Positions 6,530 through 6,689 of a DNA stretch of 6,689 bases are shown here, piece after piece. The position numbers were made by a program, and so were the translations under genes. The stretch spans positions 1 through 6,689 of the forward strand of contig JAICVT010000248.1 in NCBI GenBank assembly GCA_025935235.1. Direction: 5' to 3'. Source of the DNA: Ktedonobacterales bacterium (lineage in GTDB: Bacteria > Chloroflexota > Ktedonobacteria > Ktedonobacterales > JADMIN01). Each line of letters starts with the position of its first letter. The first letter of the stretch is position 1. The notes under the pieces were generated by a model, which was not told the origin of the DNA, did no database searches, and saw only the letters and a list, made by a program, of their open reading frames with translations.

Positions 6530-6572
6530 GGAGTTTGAGGAGTTCGAGGAGTTCGAGGAGTTCGAAGAGATG
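6528..6572 (+). repeat. Tandem 9-bp repeat (GAGGAGTTY)x4 plus degenerate fifth unit, a Shine-Dalgarno-like array before paralogue 3
   Basis: Units are at 6528-6536 (ending TTT), 6537-6545, 6546-6554 and 6555-6563 (ending TTC), then GAAGAGATG at 6564-6572, whose ATG is the start of the next gene. Every full unit contains GAGGAG, a good ribosome-binding sequence. The fourth GAGGAG (6555-6560) stands 9 nt before the ATG, a workable spacing. The previous gene's stop overlaps unit 1. In the frame of the downstream ATG the array would read Glu-Glu-Phe repeats, but I find no ATG, GTG or TTG upstream in that frame nearby, so it is probably untranslated. Confidence 0.9.
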
Positions 6573-6689
6573 AGCCTGGAGATCTCGGCGCCGCCAAGCG
6601 CATCCTTACCTGGGACAGCGCGCGCCCAGCGGTTCGCATGGCTGGCGTGGACGCTACTACTGGGGCTGGCGCTGCCGCTGGCCGCGCTC
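6570..6689 (+). CDS. Putative third paralogous membrane protein, partial (runs off the right edge)
   Basis: ATG at 6570-6572 opens a frame that stays open for 40 codons to the window edge. A hydrophilic stretch of about 20 residues (MSLEISAPPSASLPGTARAQ) is followed by RFAWLAWTLLLGLALPLAAL, the beginning of a first membrane helix. This matches the opening of the two upstream paralogues: a short soluble lead, then an Arg/Trp-containing entry to helix 1. It lies 40 nt after the paralogue 2 stop on the same strand, so it is probably co-transcribed. Too little is visible to confirm the family; the call rests on position and N-terminal layout. An unrelated membrane or secreted protein is possible. 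Confidence 0.65.
   Translation, partial: MSLEISAPPSASLPGTARAQRFAWLAWTLLLGLALPLAAL

Noticed and set aside
6528..6572. CRISPR or regulator-binding iterons as explanation of the tandem repeat
   Set aside because: Units are 9 bp, directly adjacent with no spacers, purine-rich and placed exactly before a start codon. A ribosome-site array or simple slippage fits better.
6340..6639. Minus-strand frame with Arg-Thr-Pro repeats near the right end
   Set aside because: The repeats are simply the reverse reading of the 9-bp GAGGAGTTC array, and the rest is antisense to paralogue 2.

Overview
The window is a GC-rich bacterial chromosome segment. I read the organism as probably Chloroflexota (Ktedonobacteria/Thermomicrobia-like). 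The right-hand membrane-protein family, with its FPDGRFVPRW and D-I-D-x-I-I-x-RTLVYG signatures, is one I associate with that phylum and with some Actinobacteria. This is recalled family knowledge and not a database result. I see no mobile element, phage gene, CRISPR array, tRNA or rRNA.

Left arm, all on the minus strand. A glyceraldehyde-3-phosphate dehydrogenase gene (1-899) runs off the left edge and lacks its C-terminus. It has its own strong ribosome binding site and a plausible extended -10 promoter in the 180-bp gap behind it. Upstream lies a two-gene operon, cydA (2253-3620) then cydB (1080-2237), separated by 15 nt. It encodes a cytochrome bd-type quinol oxidase. The CydA Q-loop is about 66 residues shorter than in E. 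coli, which places it in the short-loop, CIO-like class.

Centre. A 210-bp divergent intergenic region (3621-3830) carries a promoter-like element facing cydA, a weaker one facing right, and two abutting inverted repeats (3728-3745 and 3745-3762) between them. This is a candidate shared control region.

Right arm, all on the plus strand. There are three tandem genes for related polytopic membrane proteins: 3831-5174, 5171-6529 and 6570 to beyond the right edge. The first two overlap by an ATGA and are probably translationally coupled. They resemble the membrane-sensor half of histidine kinases but stop before any kinase domain. Their N-terminal two-thirds are clearly diverged, yet their last third is about 94% identical at the DNA level (326/346 positions by hand count), including silent sites. 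That pattern suggests recent gene conversion or partial duplication. The third gene is preceded by four tandem copies of a 9-bp unit, each containing a full Shine-Dalgarno-like GAGGAG.

Working together: GAPDH is central glycolysis, CydAB is low-oxygen/stress respiration, and the paralogue array is of unknown function. The divergent arrangement with cydAB and a conserved cysteine pair in an outside loop make a redox or membrane-stress sensing role conceivable, but nothing here proves it.
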